Source: Petaurus breviceps papuanus (taxonomy: Eukaryota; Chordata; Mammalia; Diprotodontia; Petauridae). From it: a DNA stretch of 64,000 nucleotides. The translations under genes and the position numbers were made by a program. The stretch spans positions 16,121,231-16,185,230 of the forward strand of contig JAMXIF010001183.1 of assembly GCA_028583685.1 (NCBI GenBank). The letters are read 5' to 3'. The notes beneath the pieces are model-generated. The model was not told the origin of the DNA, did not search any database, and saw only the letters and a list, made by a program, of their open reading frames with translations. How positions within the stretch are numbered: position 1 is the first letter of the stretch; each line of letters opens with the position of its first letter. Below, piece by piece: positions 42,991 to 55,228 of the stretch.

Positions 42991-43054
42991 TGTATTCCTT
43001 AAAGCATTACATACATTTCATCTATGGGTATAATTAAGTTACTATTATGAGAAA

Positions 43055-43180
43055 CAGTGCTCTGTGATGGGTAGAAAGTCACCCTCTAAAGTCAGAAAGA
43101 CCTAGATTCAAGTCCTGTCTCTGATATACAAATGACTGTGTGACCCTGGGCAAGTCATTTACCTCTCAATGTCCTAGGTA
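43055..43180 (+). repeat. MIR-type SINE head fragment
   Basis: 'agattcaagtcctgtctctg' and 'gaccctgggcaagtcattta' mark the tRNA-like head and start of the core. Confidence 0.65.
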
Positions 43181-43184
43181 TTAG

Positions 43185-44110
43185 AGAAAAAGTGTTAATC
43201 TCTATTGGAATAGGGAATTTCCTTATTAAGATTTCCTTAGGCTAAGAAACTCATTGGACTGGTCCCTTACATTCCTTACCTGTCTCATCTCCCTCCTTCC
43301 TCCCCCCATTATTATTTAAATGACAATGAAATATGGACGCTTTAGGCTTGTGGTCAGAAGCTTCTGATATTCCATTCCAATGTATTACATTCTTGATGTA
43401 AAGGGAGCCTTGGACTCCTTTCTGAACCTCACTAAGGCACACAGTCCTAGAATGAAACTATAGGGAAGGTCTGGAGTCCCACTAAGGAATCCAATACCTG
43501 AGCTGAATTGATACCAATCAAAATAGTAAGGCTGAAGGACCCATGCCAAGCAGGGTGGGCAACTTTCCATGATGTTAAAACCACCAGACAGGGTTTCTGG
43601 GTAAAATGCTTTCTTGCCCTTCACCCTGCAGTGGAATAGGGAATTGAAGCTGGGCGTAGGGTGGGGTGGCTATGGAAAATTAAAAGGAAGACTCAACCAT
43701 GGCAGAGAGGTGACCAGTCAGCTTAAACTGAAGGTCAAAGAAAAAAGGACAATGGGACAATGGCCACATTACTTCTATCTCCAACTCCCTTTGGGGTGTT
43801 GGGACAATCTAAAATCAACACCTGCTTAGATTTGCAGGGAGATGTTCTGGATAACTTTCACATACACACACAAATGCATACATATCCCATGCATGAGTTG
43901 TTTTTATAAGAACTAGAATATAATTTTACTGAATTGAAGCTTTCGTTGAAGATTCAAGATCTTGGGTCTCTTCATAATTTTGAATATATCATCATTGTAT
44001 TTCAGGTTAGTCCTTGTCTTTGTTCTTCCCTGGTCAACTAGCTAGGACCCTTCTGTGTTGGTGATTAGGGTACAGTTAAGAGGACCCATGAAAAAGAATG
44101 AAAGCTCCTT
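43185..44110. other. Unrecognised non-coding sequence
   Basis: No supported feature. Short CA runs near 43860. Confidence 0.4.
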
Positions 44111-44119
44111 AATAACAGG

Positions 44120-44450
44120 ACATATTTAACTTTTTGAATGAATGAGAAATATTCATTGTGTTTACTATGTGTCAAGTGCTGTGATAAGCTCCAGAAATAC
44201 ATACATACACATACACACATTTATATAAAGATGTTTTCTGGCTTCAAAGAGCTTACTACACCAAAGAAGACTATACCAAAAGGGGAGTGGTGGTCAGATT
44301 ATGCCAAGTCAAGTCAACTCAGCAAACCTTTACTGAGCACTTAACTCTGTGTCAGGAACTATTAAATGCTGGGAATACATATAGAAGCAAAAATAAAGAT
44401 AGTCCCTGACCTCAGGGAGTTTACTTAATGGGAGAAGACAAAATATATTG
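44120..44450 (-). repeat. Two L2-like antisense 3' fragments
   Basis: 44140-44190 ('tactatgtgtcaagtgctg') and 44318-44450 ('aacctttactgagcacttaa', 'gctgggaatacat', 'cctgacctcagggagtttac'). Confidence 0.55.
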
Positions 44451-44700
44451 AAGGAACTTGAAAAGCTTGGGGAGGCTTTGGAGAAGCAAATCCAGAGGAT
44501 CAGGAGTGGAATCCAGAGAGGAAGAAGGAATGAGCATGACTAACCTGGGTCCTTTCTTAAAATGAAGGTCCTAGGAAGAACTGACCAACCAAAGGAACCC
44601 AGAAGCAGAGGGATATTCAATGATGAGGCAGCCTCAATGGAAAAGTAATTTTCCATGTTAAGAAGGTTTCTGGGGCATAGCAGAAAAAGAAGTCTAGAGC

Positions 44701-44874
44701 ATCCAGAGTGGAACCTAGAGAGTAACCAAGAGTGAGTTTTGGTCCAGGAAGTTACCAGGATGGTGAATAGAGACATAGGACAATTTATTAATGGGTCTAA
44801 TACCAAAAACTGGCCAACTGTCACCAAAGGGCAGGTAAGCAAAAAGGATCCAGGAACAGTAGAACCTCAAAGCC
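44701..44874 (+). repeat. About 175-bp direct repeat, copy 1
   Basis: Aligns collinearly with 46026-46200: 'tccagagtgg', 'agagtaaccaag', 'gttaccaggatggtg', 'actggccaactgtcacca', 'ggatccaggaacagtagaac'. No known family recognised. Confidence 0.8.
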
Positions 44875-44879
44875 ACAAC

Positions 44880-46020
44880 CCCTTCAGCCATCAGAGAAAC
44901 ACTTCCAGTGGAGGGGTCAGTCATCTCTATCAATTGCTACCTCCTGCCTGGGAGAGCCAGCCTAGCTAAAGCAAAAAGGCAGTCGGGAGCATGACTTGTG
45001 CCATCTCATTCAAACTATTACCACCATGTTGGCCACTACCACCTCCAACTACTAACTCTAACCAGCTGTTACCAATAAGCAGAAATTGTAGCCTGTCTCC
45101 TCAGCAATCCCAACTCTTAAAGACCCTGAAAAGAAAATTCTTACCACCCAATCTTTGGCATTGTCAAAAGGTTCAACATCAAAAACATATATGGCGTTAG
45201 TGAAAATGACATCAAAGAATATTTAATACCACTATTAAGTCACTGTATCCTAAGGACCATGGGATCTTCCTATCTGACTTGTAGCTGAAATCTCCTATAT
45301 GTATTGTTGTCTCTTTCCAATCAGAAAGTGAATTTTCTGAGAATAAGAAATATCTTTCCTATTTGTATGACCAGAGGTTAGCATAGCACTTTGTACATCA
45401 AAGGTACTTGCTAAGTACTTTTTCATTATTCTTTCCTTCAAAGGAATGAAGGAGCATTCTGAATTTGGGGTGGACTAGATATGGAGAATTCTTACTAATC
45501 AGGAGCTCAGAGTCACAATTTGGGAATTGGAATGCTGGTACTATATCTGGATCTGGATCTAAGGGAGAGATAAATGGTAAGGTCAATCCTAGCATGAAGA
45601 TGGTCAAAGAGTGCATATTCTTGGTCTAGTACAGTTCCTGGTATATAACAAGTGCTTAATAAATATTTATTGAATGAATGAATGAAAAAAGAACCTTCCT
45701 AGAAAAAGGGGATGTGGTCCAAGTTATGGTCCGAGGACGTGACTGGAATGCTACGTCAGGTTAAACCAGAATTCACAGGGTTCCCAACCCAAAGACCACC
45801 AAGAATTATGAAGGACATCCTAGCAGCAGTTCAAAGATAAGGAAAGCAGCTAAGAGTGGGTAAATATACAATACAATATGAATAAGATTACTAGGAAAAG
45901 ACAAAATTATTGTTTGTATCATACAAACTCTGAGAAGGTGGCAGCATGCCACCCATGTTCCCTCTTCACTTTGGTGTGGCATTGTCACTAGAGGACTGTA
46001 TACACATTGTTACCAGCAAC
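44880..46020. other. Spacer between the 175-bp repeats, with L2 tails
   Basis: Mostly unrecognised. L2 3' ends occur at about 45300-45425 ('ttagcatagcactttgtaca') and 45627-45685 ('tatataacaagtgcttaata', then (GAAT)n). Confidence 0.5.
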
Positions 46021-46025
46021 ATCTT

Positions 46026-46200
46026 GTCCAGAGTGGAGCCTGAAGAGTAACCAAGGATGAGTTTCGGTCCAGAAAGTTACCAGGATGGTGAGTAGAGCCA
46101 TAGGGCAATTGATTAATGGGTCCAATACCAATAACTGGCCAACTGTCACCAATGAGCACTTACGTCCAAAGGATCCAGGAACAGTAGAACCTCCAAAGCC
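46026..46200 (+). repeat. About 175-bp direct repeat, copy 2
   Basis: Partner of 44701-44874. Similarity stops abruptly on both sides. Confidence 0.8.
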
Positions 46201-46204
46201 CTGG

Positions 46205-47705
46205 AGTAGTGGGATTTATTGTTTTCAACCTGCCGTGTGATGCTTTTAAGTACTGAGCTATACATGCCATCCAGATGCTAAGCTGTGTTCTTGTTGGTGG
46301 TATCTAATTTGACTGTGGTAAAATAACCATTGAATATCAGTCTGCACTGAGTGGGATTGAAAGACCCAGAGCTGAAACTTGACAGAAGTAGGTGATTAGC
46401 TCCTCTGAAAGGACCCACTTAGAGAATATTTTAATGAATAAGATTTGGAGAGATGAATAGCATAGAGATATGGATAGATGGAGAGATGAAAGCATCTCCT
46501 CAACATGCATCAATGTTCTATGGTTTTTAGTTGGTTTCCTATAGGTTTGGTGGTTCAAACTTACCTGATAGCTTGTTATTCCTGTAGTCCTGTAGTGATA
46601 TGAAAAAATGGAGAGGAGAAATGCAAGCCAGCTTACCTATTCCATACCATTTGTTGCCATTAGGGATTTGCTGAATAAGGGCAAGAGAAGGTGGTGAAGA
46701 CCTAAGCCCTTAAACTACTGTAAATTTCTCAGCAGAAAGGACCAGAAAAACATACGTGTTGATTAGTGACTTTAGTCAATTTGCAATTTATCTTGGTTTG
46801 AACCCAAACAGGCTGTAAACCAAGACAAACACTCTTTGATGTAATCAACCTGTGACTCAGGCCATTTTCATGATGGTTCCTGTGCTATGGATAGAAAAAG
46901 AGGAAAAAAAATAAGGCCTTGAACATTTGCCAGGAAAAGCTGCATGTTTGACTCACAGGAGAACCAGTAGATTCCTGCCACTCTATGCCATGGTGGCCAA
47001 CTTTGAAGCTATCTTGTCTTAAATGGGTAATTCACTATCTCAGTCTTCGGCCATTGATATTTCATCTGGCAGTTAAAAATGTGGGATAGTCTCCATGTGG
47101 ATTGAGGGGCACTGGGGTTGGAACTATCTTGAATTAACCCTCCATGTGTTTTGGGGTCAGAAACCTGCTGAGAAGCAGTTTACCCCTCCTGCTTCCCTCC
47201 TCTGTGCTCACTTGATTTTTTTTAAAACCCCAGTGTATTTTCAAGGAAACTTGACCCATATGATTCCGGTTTCTTTAAACTCAGCTCATTAGACATTTGA
47301 TGGTCTAAAATTCTTTTGATGAGTTTTTAAGCCTCTGCTCCTAGAGACAGGAAGCTGCCTTTTTTTCCCCCTGCCAAGACTAAACAAATTCAAACCCCTA
47401 AAGGTTTGATGAAACTCAGAATCTACGGGGGCTGAGAAGGCTTGGAACTTGGCAAGCGTGGTCTCTCATCCTTAACCAGAGTGCTTCCCACTCCTTTCCT
47501 AGGCTGAAGCCTGTTTAGTATAAATGCCCGTTAAGTCTTAAGAACTGTTTCTTTTCAATGACATGAGTTTTTCCCATTGACTTATCTTTCTTTTTCAGTC
47601 CTATCCCCTCTTCTTACTATTCCCCAGAGAGCACAGTTAACCTCAAAAGGTAGAAGTTATAGAAGCAAATTCAAGTCCTAAAGAAAACTTGCTTACGTGT
47701 AGTAA
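46205..47705. other. Long unrecognised non-coding stretch
   Basis: No ORF or repeat of note. 47270-47480 is non-repetitive with moderate GC. Confidence 0.4.
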
Positions 47706-47711
47706 CAAGTA

Positions 47712-47962
47712 ATAATAACCAGTATTTACATATCTCCTTAAGGTTTGTGAAGTACTTTACAAGCAGTATCTCATTTGATCCTTAAAATAATCTTGGGAGC
47801 TTGGTGCTATAATTACACCCATTTTATAGTTGAGGAAACTGAGGCAGACAAGGTAAGTGACTTGCCTAGGGTCACATAGCTAGCAAGGGCCTGAGGTTAG
47901 TTTTATATTTAGCTCTTTCTGACTCCAGGTCTAGAGCTCTATCTCCTGTGCCACCTAGCTGT
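47712..47962 (-). repeat. THER1-type CORE-SINE
   Basis: Antisense: 'aataataaccagtatttaca', 'gttgaggaaactgaggcaga', head 'gtgccacctagctg'. Confidence 0.85.
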
Positions 47963-48056
47963 AAAAAAGTGGAAAGGGATGCCTCCCAAAGGTGAATTTT
48001 TCCCTCTCACTAGGGGGTCTTCAGGCAAAGACAATATGTTGTAGACAAGATTCTTA

Positions 48057-48385
48057 TAAAACAACAGCTAATATTAATATAGCAATTATTATGTACCAGG
48101 TGCTCCCCTAAGTGCTATACAGATTATTATCTTATTTGATCCTTACAAGAATCCAGTGAGGTAAGTGCTATTATTGTTCCCATTTTATGGATGAAGAAAC
48201 TGAGGCAAACAGAGATTAAGTGATTGTCCCAGAGCAACACAGTAAGTGTCCAAGGCTGGATTTGAACTCACATGTTCCTGACTCCAGTCCCTGTGTTCTA
48301 TTTACTGCCCCAACTAAATGTTCCTATGAATATGGACTAGATGATCTCCGAGGTTTCTTCTCTCTTTGCGAATCTATGCTTTAAT
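48057..48385 (-). repeat. THER1-type CORE-SINE, followed by an L3 tail
   Basis: 48057-48318: antisense 'aacaacagctaatattaata', 'gatgaagaaactgaggcaaa' and 'gatttgaactcacatgttcc'. 48325-48385: sense L3/CR1-like end, 'atggactagatgatctccga'. Confidence 0.8.
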
Positions 48386-48554
48386 AATTGTATTTTCCAG
48401 GAAATAGATTTTTTAAAAAAGATATTTTGACCAAGGCAAGAATCGTGTCTCATAATACTGCACAGAACAAAATTCCCCTTAAAAATTTGGGGGAAAGTAA
48501 GAGCAAAAGTGACTTCTTGTATTCTTAATCTCCATTTTTTGTAGATGAAATACG

Positions 48555-48675
48555 ATTTGTGATGAAACACAGTATCATTCCTATTTAACAGGAGGGAAAA
48601 TTAAGACACACAGAGGAGATTTAAACATGATCTCACAGATGGTGGTGAAGCTGAGAATAGAATCCTCTGGAAAAT
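48555..48675 (-). repeat. MIR-like SINE fragment
   Basis: Antisense core-like 'tatttaacaggagggaaaat', then 'agatggtggtgaagctgaga'. Confidence 0.45.
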
Positions 48676-48679
48676 TGCC

Positions 48680-50340
48680 TCCACTTCTGGTTATAGCTTT
48701 TAATTTTTGAAGGGGATAAATATGTCTACCATGCTCTTTACAATGCAGGGTATTGTTAAGAAAGTCAGTACCTCCTGTCTATTGCAAAATAAAGAAGAAA
48801 AGACAGATCTGGATGTTAAAATAATAATTATAATTTTATTTGTGTTATCTATAGGCTGATCTCCTGTGTCGGTCAGTATTGGTACTGGTGGTGTGATAAA
48901 GTATTATTTGATGCTTCTTTTGGGCTTCTGAAGAGGCATTACAGGGGTAGAAGTGACAGGAGTTAGTAGGTGATTGCATGTATAGGCCAGTGTAGAAGTA
49001 TATGGGTGATCGTGATGACTCAGAGGATTTGAGGCTGTGTGACTAAAAAAGTTGGCGGTACTTTCCAATCAGTTAATCCCATGGCTCACTTGTAAATTTG
49101 CTGGGTCAGATCCTGTAGCCCTGCCTTGACCAAGATCCAGGGAAGCAGCTCTGTGGATGAGCGCAAGAATCTGTCCCACCATTCATCAGAAGTCCCTATA
49201 TCCCTGCCCTGCTACTGTGATGTCACACATGCATACACATAGACACAGAATATGTTTTTCTGACCATATTGGCGGGTCATAAGACACCACAGCTATTCTC
49301 ACCATGCTTTGTTGGAAAATGGCTTTAGAGTGATTTTCTAAGTGTTTCTGGCATGGGTCAGTATCAGCACGAGTCTGTTGCAAACTCAGCTCAGCTCAGA
49401 ACAGTGTCCACAGTGCTTCCTGCATTCCTGGTTATTGGAATCTAACATTGCTGCCCCCTCAGTCCCAGTTCAGAGACATTAGATTGGCAAAGGATGCCGG
49501 AAGGAGAGGAAAGGCATTATAAAAGCTTTCATGGCTTGGATCAGAGCCAGGCTGGAGCAATGCTTCTTTAGAGACAGGAAACCCCCAAGTCTCCCCTAGT
49601 AGAGCCAACGTTCTGAGCTTCTGGGAGCATAGGGGAAATACCAAGTCCCCAAATGGGGCACCATTGTTTCTGTGGAGAAGAAAGAAAAGCTTAGTTCTCC
49701 TCAATATTGAAGGGGGTTGGGGGTGGATGGGAAGAGAGCTATCTATTTTTATAAGGCAGAAGAACTCCCTTGATTGGCATATCCTGGTGGAAGCCCCAAA
49801 GGGCCAATTAAGTGACCATCCTGAGAATCAAAGGCTCATGGGGGTAGATTGTACTGGGAGATACTGGCTTGCTTTTCATGAATTGCTCCAAAAATAAACT
49901 TTTAAGACCGCAGTTAGCCTTCAAATAGCTGCTACTTTTCTGCCTGCCCTACAAATGAATGGTTTTGAAATCATAGTGATAGAACCATGTGAACATTTTG
50001 ATAGTGGGAGTTATAAACTGAGAATATGATTGGTTGCCGCTTTGTGAGAACATAGGTTCTCCAAGCCAAAGTCAGCTATTGGTCATGAGCAAGCCCCTCT
50101 TTTTTCTCCTCTTAGAGTTGTCTCTCTTAGCAATTTGGATTCCTTAAATAGTATACAATAACTTCTTTCTTGTAGCAAAGGCATGATGTTTTGTTCAATG
50201 AAAAAGTGAGTAGAACTGTGGTAAGCCCACTGTTAGCATTCTATTCCTCTCTCCTCCCTCTTTATACTCTTCTGGCCTATTTTGCAAGGAAGCATTTGCT
50301 TGCTAGGTTCCTGAATTAACAGGAGAAATTTTTTTCTCTG
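48680..50340. other. Long unrecognised non-coding stretch
   Basis: No supported feature. Short ORFs here have no domain or repeat support. Confidence 0.4.
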
Positions 50341-50344
50341 TGTA

Positions 50345-50420
50345 TGGGGAGTCCTGTCGGACAGGAAGAGTTTAATAAATGTTTTTTTTTTTTTTTTGAT
50401 GGACTGATGGATTGATTGTC
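50345..50420 (+). repeat. L2 3' terminus with T run
   Basis: 'gagtttaataaatg', then a T16 run and 'gatggactgatggattgatt', the L2-type terminal sequence. Confidence 0.5.
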
Positions 50421-50424
50421 AGTA

Positions 50425-50805
50425 GAGAAGTCTCTGAACCTGTTTTCCCAGTGGGTAGTGCCCCAAAGTAATTCCACCCCTGGGGAGAGGGGTCTGGGAT
50501 CAACACAGGATCAGTGTGGTAGGATAGGCAGTGAAGGTGTGTACCCTGGCCACTACCCTCTCAGAATGAAGACAGTTCTTCCTCTTCCCCAAATCTATCC
50601 TTCTTTGTCTTCCCTCACCATTGTTCCTCAAATACCCCTTCATTCTAAATCTCTTCCTTTCACATTCCTTCATGCATCTGACAAGAGGGGGAGTTGGCAG
50701 ACTCCCTGCCTCCCACTGCCGCTCCCAAGCTCTCTTTTTACCGCTGTCACTCAACAATTACTGCCCTTCCTTTAAAGTTCATTCTATTTCATTCTTTAAA
50801 GAGTT
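50425..50805. other. Unrecognised, pyrimidine-rich sequence
   Basis: Overlapping ORFs on both strands at 50416-50809 result from a C/T-rich tract. No coding support. Confidence 0.4.
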
Positions 50806-50807
50806 TT

Positions 50808-50905
50808 AACTTTAAAAAAAATTCTGAACAAATACCAAGTAAGATAAGCATTTCCACCTACATATTAGAACAGAAAAAGTATTGCACATGAAACTGAGTC
50901 ACATT
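50808..50905 (+). repeat. Unnamed dispersed repeat, second copy
   Basis: Continuous copy of the repeat at 3170-3435 ('ttaactttaaaaaa', 'attctgaacaaata', 'gataagcatttcc', 'gtattgcacatgaaa'). Confidence 0.5.
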
Positions 50906-52255
50906 TTTGCAGGTTGATTTTCTTTTTCAATATATAATAAATTGAACTTTAAGAAGCCATCTTGTCTTCATTATTCTTTCTAATCTTTCTTATGTCATTT
51001 TCTGTGCATGTAAAAATTCTTCAGTGACCTTTTTTCTTTTAATTTTCATTATTATTTATGATTATTGTTAGTCTTCATCTAGATTTCCCCCCTCCCACTT
51101 CATTGGGGAAAAAAAGGAAAATAGTTAAACCATTGTTAAAAATATGAAATATGCATAGTCAAGTGCATTGGCCATGTCCAAAAATTATCTTGTCTTATCT
51201 TACATCTTGAGTCCATCAACTGTCTGTTAGCAAATGGATAGTACTATCACTGGTCCTCTGGAATTGTGGCTAGTTATTTTATTGGTTAGAGTTTTTAAAT
51301 CTTTCACAGTCTTTTATCTAATGTTATCATTGTGTAAATTTTTCTCCTTGTTTGGTTATGGACTCCCCCTTTGCCAATAGATTCAACAAGTAATTTCTTC
51401 CATGCTCTCTAATTTGTTTATGATGTCACTTTTATGTCTATATCAAGTAACCTATTTTGAGATTACTTTAATATATAGTGTGAGATATTGGTCTACACCT
51501 GGTTTCTGCCTCAGTCTTTTCCAATTTTTGTTGAATAGTGAGTTCTTGCCTAATTGCTGGAATTTGGGGTTTGTCAAACACGAAATTACCACTCTCATTT
51601 GCTACTATATATTGTATACCTAACATATTCCCCTGATCAACCTCTTTATTTCTTATCCAGTACCAAATTGGTTGTTTTCTTTTCTTTTCTTTTTTAACAA
51701 TTATAACTTTGTAGTATAGTTTGAGATCAGGTACTGATAGGTTTCTTCCCATTTAAAAAAATGATTCCCTTGATATTCTTGACCTTTTGCTTCTCTAAAT
51801 GAATTTTGTTATTATTTATTCTAACTCTGTAAAGTAGTCCTTTGGCAGTTTAATTGATATGGCACTGAATAAAAAAATTAAATTAGATATTATTGTCATT
51901 TTTATTATATTGGTTTGGTCTACTGAAAAGCAATGAATATTTCTTCAATTATTTAGATATGCCTTTATTTGTGTAAAGAATGTTTTGAAATCACATTCAC
52001 AAAGTTCCCCTTTGTCTTGGCAGGTAGACTCTCAAGTATTTTATACTGTCTGAAGTTATATTAAATGGAATTTCTCTTTCTATCTCTTCCTGCTGGATTT
52101 TGTTGGTAATATATGGAAATGAGGATGATTTTGTATGGGTTTATTTTACATACTGCAACTTTGCTGAACTTGTTAATTGTTTAAATTAATTTTTAGTTGA
52201 CTAGGGTTCATTAAGTAAACCATTATATTAGTTATTGTTTGGGCCCTAATGACTC

Positions 52256-52645
52256 AGAGTAAGTATAAATGGCAATTGTTTTTGTTTTGGCCAGAAACCC
52301 TGAGGGTCTTCCCCTTACAAAGTGATTTTTTTGGGTGAGTTAAAAGAGACCATTCTCTGCCTCATTTCTGAACTAGCCTTAATCACTGAATGGGTGTTAC
52401 CTAAGTCAAACTGAGACCTGGGAAAGACTTAGTTTAAAAAAGCCAAGGTCTTCCACTGCATCCAGGGCCATCTCCAGTCATCCTGATCTGTATCTTGCCA
52501 CTGAGCCCTAATGGCTCTGGAGAAAAAAGTGAGATTGGTGATTTTACACAGACTTCTTTCATTTAAATCCAAATTCACTTGCAAGTTATGGCATCACCTC
52601 ACTGATGTCATGGTCCTTTTCAAGAATAAAGGACAAGCAACAATA
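52256..52645 (+). repeat. 'R' retroelement copy 4, inserted in L1
   Basis: Begins near 'cagagtaagtataaatggca' and includes 'gagaccattctctgcctcat', 'cactgcatccagggccatct', 'gatgtcatggtccttttcaa' and the end 'ataaaggacaagcaacaa'. Same subtype as the copy at 9344-9581, but longer at the 5' end. It interrupts the antisense L1 ORF2. Confidence 0.7.
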
Positions 52646-52762
52646 TATATCATATGCAAAAAGTTGTATTTTGTTTCTTCATTGCCTATGCTTATGCCTT
52701 TAATATCTTTTTCTCTTCCCATTACAATAGCTAACATTTCTAGTACAATATTGAATAGTAAT

Positions 52763-52772
52763 NNNNNNNNNN
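52763..52772. other. Assembly gap (10 N)
   Basis: Ten Ns within the L1 ORF2 remnant. The amount of missing sequence is unknown. Confidence 0.99.
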
Positions 52773-55108
52773 TTTTAGATAGATACTGTAAAGCTCCATC
52801 TATGCCTGTGCTTTCTAATATTTTCAGTAGGAATGAGATTTGTATCTTGTCAAAAGCTTTTTCTGCATCTATTGATATGATCATATGGTTTTATTGATTT
52901 TGTTATTAATATAAGCAATTATGCTTATAGTTTTCCTAATACTGAATCAGCTTCATATTCCCTGTATAAATCCAGTCTGGTTATAGTATATGATCTTTGT
53001 GATATATTGTTGTAATCCCCTTGCTAGTATTTTATTTTAAATTTTTACATCAATATTCATTAGGATAATGTCTATAATTATTTCTCTTTTAAATCTTCTT
53101 GGTTTCAGTATCAAGATCATATTTGTGTCATAGAAGGAATTTTTAATATCCCTTCTTTAACTATATTTCAAATAGTTTATGCAGTATTAGAATTAAATAT
53201 TCCTTAAATGTTTGCTAGAATCTGTTTGTAAATCCATCAGGTCCTGGGTTTTTTGTTTGTTTGGAGAGTTCATTTTATGGCCAATTCAATTTCTTTTTCT
53301 AAGATAGAGTTATTTAAATATTCTATTTCTTGTTTTGTTAATCTGGGCAATTTCTATTTTTATAAATATTCATCCATTTCATTTAGATGATCAGTTTTAT
53401 TGGCATATAATTGGGTAAAATAGATTCTTGTAATTGCTTTTATTTCTTCTTCATTAGTTATGAGTTCACCTTTTTCATTTTTGATACTGGTAATTTGGTT
53501 TTCTACTTACTTTTCTAAAATCAAATTAGCTAATGGCTTATCTATTCTATTGTTCTCTCCCCACACTGCATCAGCCCACCCCAAATACCTCCTAGTTGTA
53601 TTTATTGATTCAGTGGTTTGTTTACTTTCAGTTTTGTTCATAATCTCTTTTGATTTTCAAGATTTACATTTTGGTATTTAATTAAGGGTTTTAATTTATT
53701 GACTTTTTAAAAGTTGCCTCCCCATTTATTGATCTGCTTTTTCTCTCTTTTATTGATGTGTTTAGAGTTATAAATTTTACCTTAAATACTGCTTTGGCTG
53801 CATCCCACAGATTTTGGTATGTTATCTCATTGTTGTCTTTATCTTTAATGAACTTGTTGATTGTTTCTATGATTTGTTCTTTCACCCACCCATTCATTAG
53901 GATAAAGTTATTTAATTTCCAATTAATTTTTAATCCATACTTCAAAGGCCCTTTACTGAATATAATTTTATTGCATTATGGTTGGGAAATGATTTAATAT
54001 TAATATAAATAATTTTAAAATTATTTCTTTGATTTGTTCTTTGGACAAACTCTTTTTGGGGATGAAATTATTTAATTACCAATCAATTCTTAATATTTTC
54101 TTTGGAAATCCTTTACTAATTTCAAATTTAAGAAATTTTGTTGTGGTCAATAAATGATGCATTAGATGTTACTGCTTTTCTGATTTTGTTTTTGTGGGTT
54201 TTATGCCCAATATATGGTAAATTTTTGCAAAGTTTCTACACACAGCTAAAAATGTGCAAGTACCTTTCTTTTCCTACTCAGTAATTACCAGACATTGATG
54301 ATATCTAATTTTTCTAATGTTCCATTCAGCTCCTTAATATTTTTATTCTTATATTTTAATAGATTTATCTAGATCTAAAAGCATTACGTCAACTCTTAAA
54401 ATATTATTCTTTTACTATATATTTCTCCATGAAATTTATTTTTTTCCTTTTAGTATTTTGATGCTATGCCATTTGGTACACATTTATCAAGAACTGATAT
54501 TGATTTGTGATGTCTTTTTATTATATCTATTTGTTCTATTGCCTTATCTGAAATCATGATTGTTATATCATTTCTTTTTTTAAATTCAGTTGGAATATAA
54601 TAGATTTTGCTACAGTTCCTTGCTTCAGCCCTGTGTGAATCTTTGTGTTTCAAGTACATTTCTTCTATATAACAAATTGTTGGATGCTGCTTCCTAATCC
54701 ATTTTGGTATGTTCTTTCATTTTGTCGGTAAATCCATCTTGTTCACATTCATATTTGTAACTGTCAATTATATATCTTCTTCCATGTTGTCCTCTTGGTA
54801 TTTTCCCCATTTTGTTTCTTATCTTCTTCTCTACAAAGAATATGGTGGTAAAAGAGGAGTTGGCTTAACATTAGTTCCCTGTAAATAAAATAATCTATTT
54901 CTGTTCTAATGACTCTCATCTCTTTCCCCCCTCTCCCAATTCCTATTTTCTTTCTTTTTAATCTGTACACTCTTCCCCCAGAGTTGGAGTTTGCTTTGTT
55001 CACTGATTCTGACCTCCTCCTTAAAATATTCTCTCCTTTCCCCCTAGGTCCACCTATTTCTCTGTTGAGTTTCATGTATTTCTACACCAAAGTCTTTGCA
55101 TGTATATA

Positions 55109-55228
55109 TGAGAGACAGACAGACAGAGAGAGACAGAGACAGAGAGACAGAGACACAGAGACAGAGAGAGACAGACAGAGAGAAAGAGAGAGGCAGAGAC
55201 AGAGACAGAGAAGAGAAATACAGAGAGA
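55109..55228. repeat. (GACA)n/(GA)n simple repeat within L1
   Basis: A purine-rich run of about 120 bases in the region between the L1 ORF1 and ORF2 remnants. Confidence 0.9.

Larger units (their letters stand above)
51300..54700 (-). pseudogene. L1 ORF2 remnant (endonuclease/reverse transcriptase)
   Basis: L1 ORF2 protein nicks DNA and reverse-transcribes L1 RNA at the nick. Visible pieces on the minus strand are the endonuclease stretch containing ITIMISDK (compare GVAILISDK in active L1), the linker with TYQNLWDAAKAVF, the RT motif-A stretch [11 protein letters not shown] with its catalytic Asp, and the C-terminal PDLKLYYK and YWIRNKEVDQ. Many stops and frame changes separate them. It cannot be functional. 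Confidence 0.8.

Noticed and set aside
50416-50809. 119-codon plus ORF with an 85-codon minus ORF opposite
   Set aside because: The region is a pyrimidine-rich tract that keeps stops rare on both strands. No motif or homology recognised.
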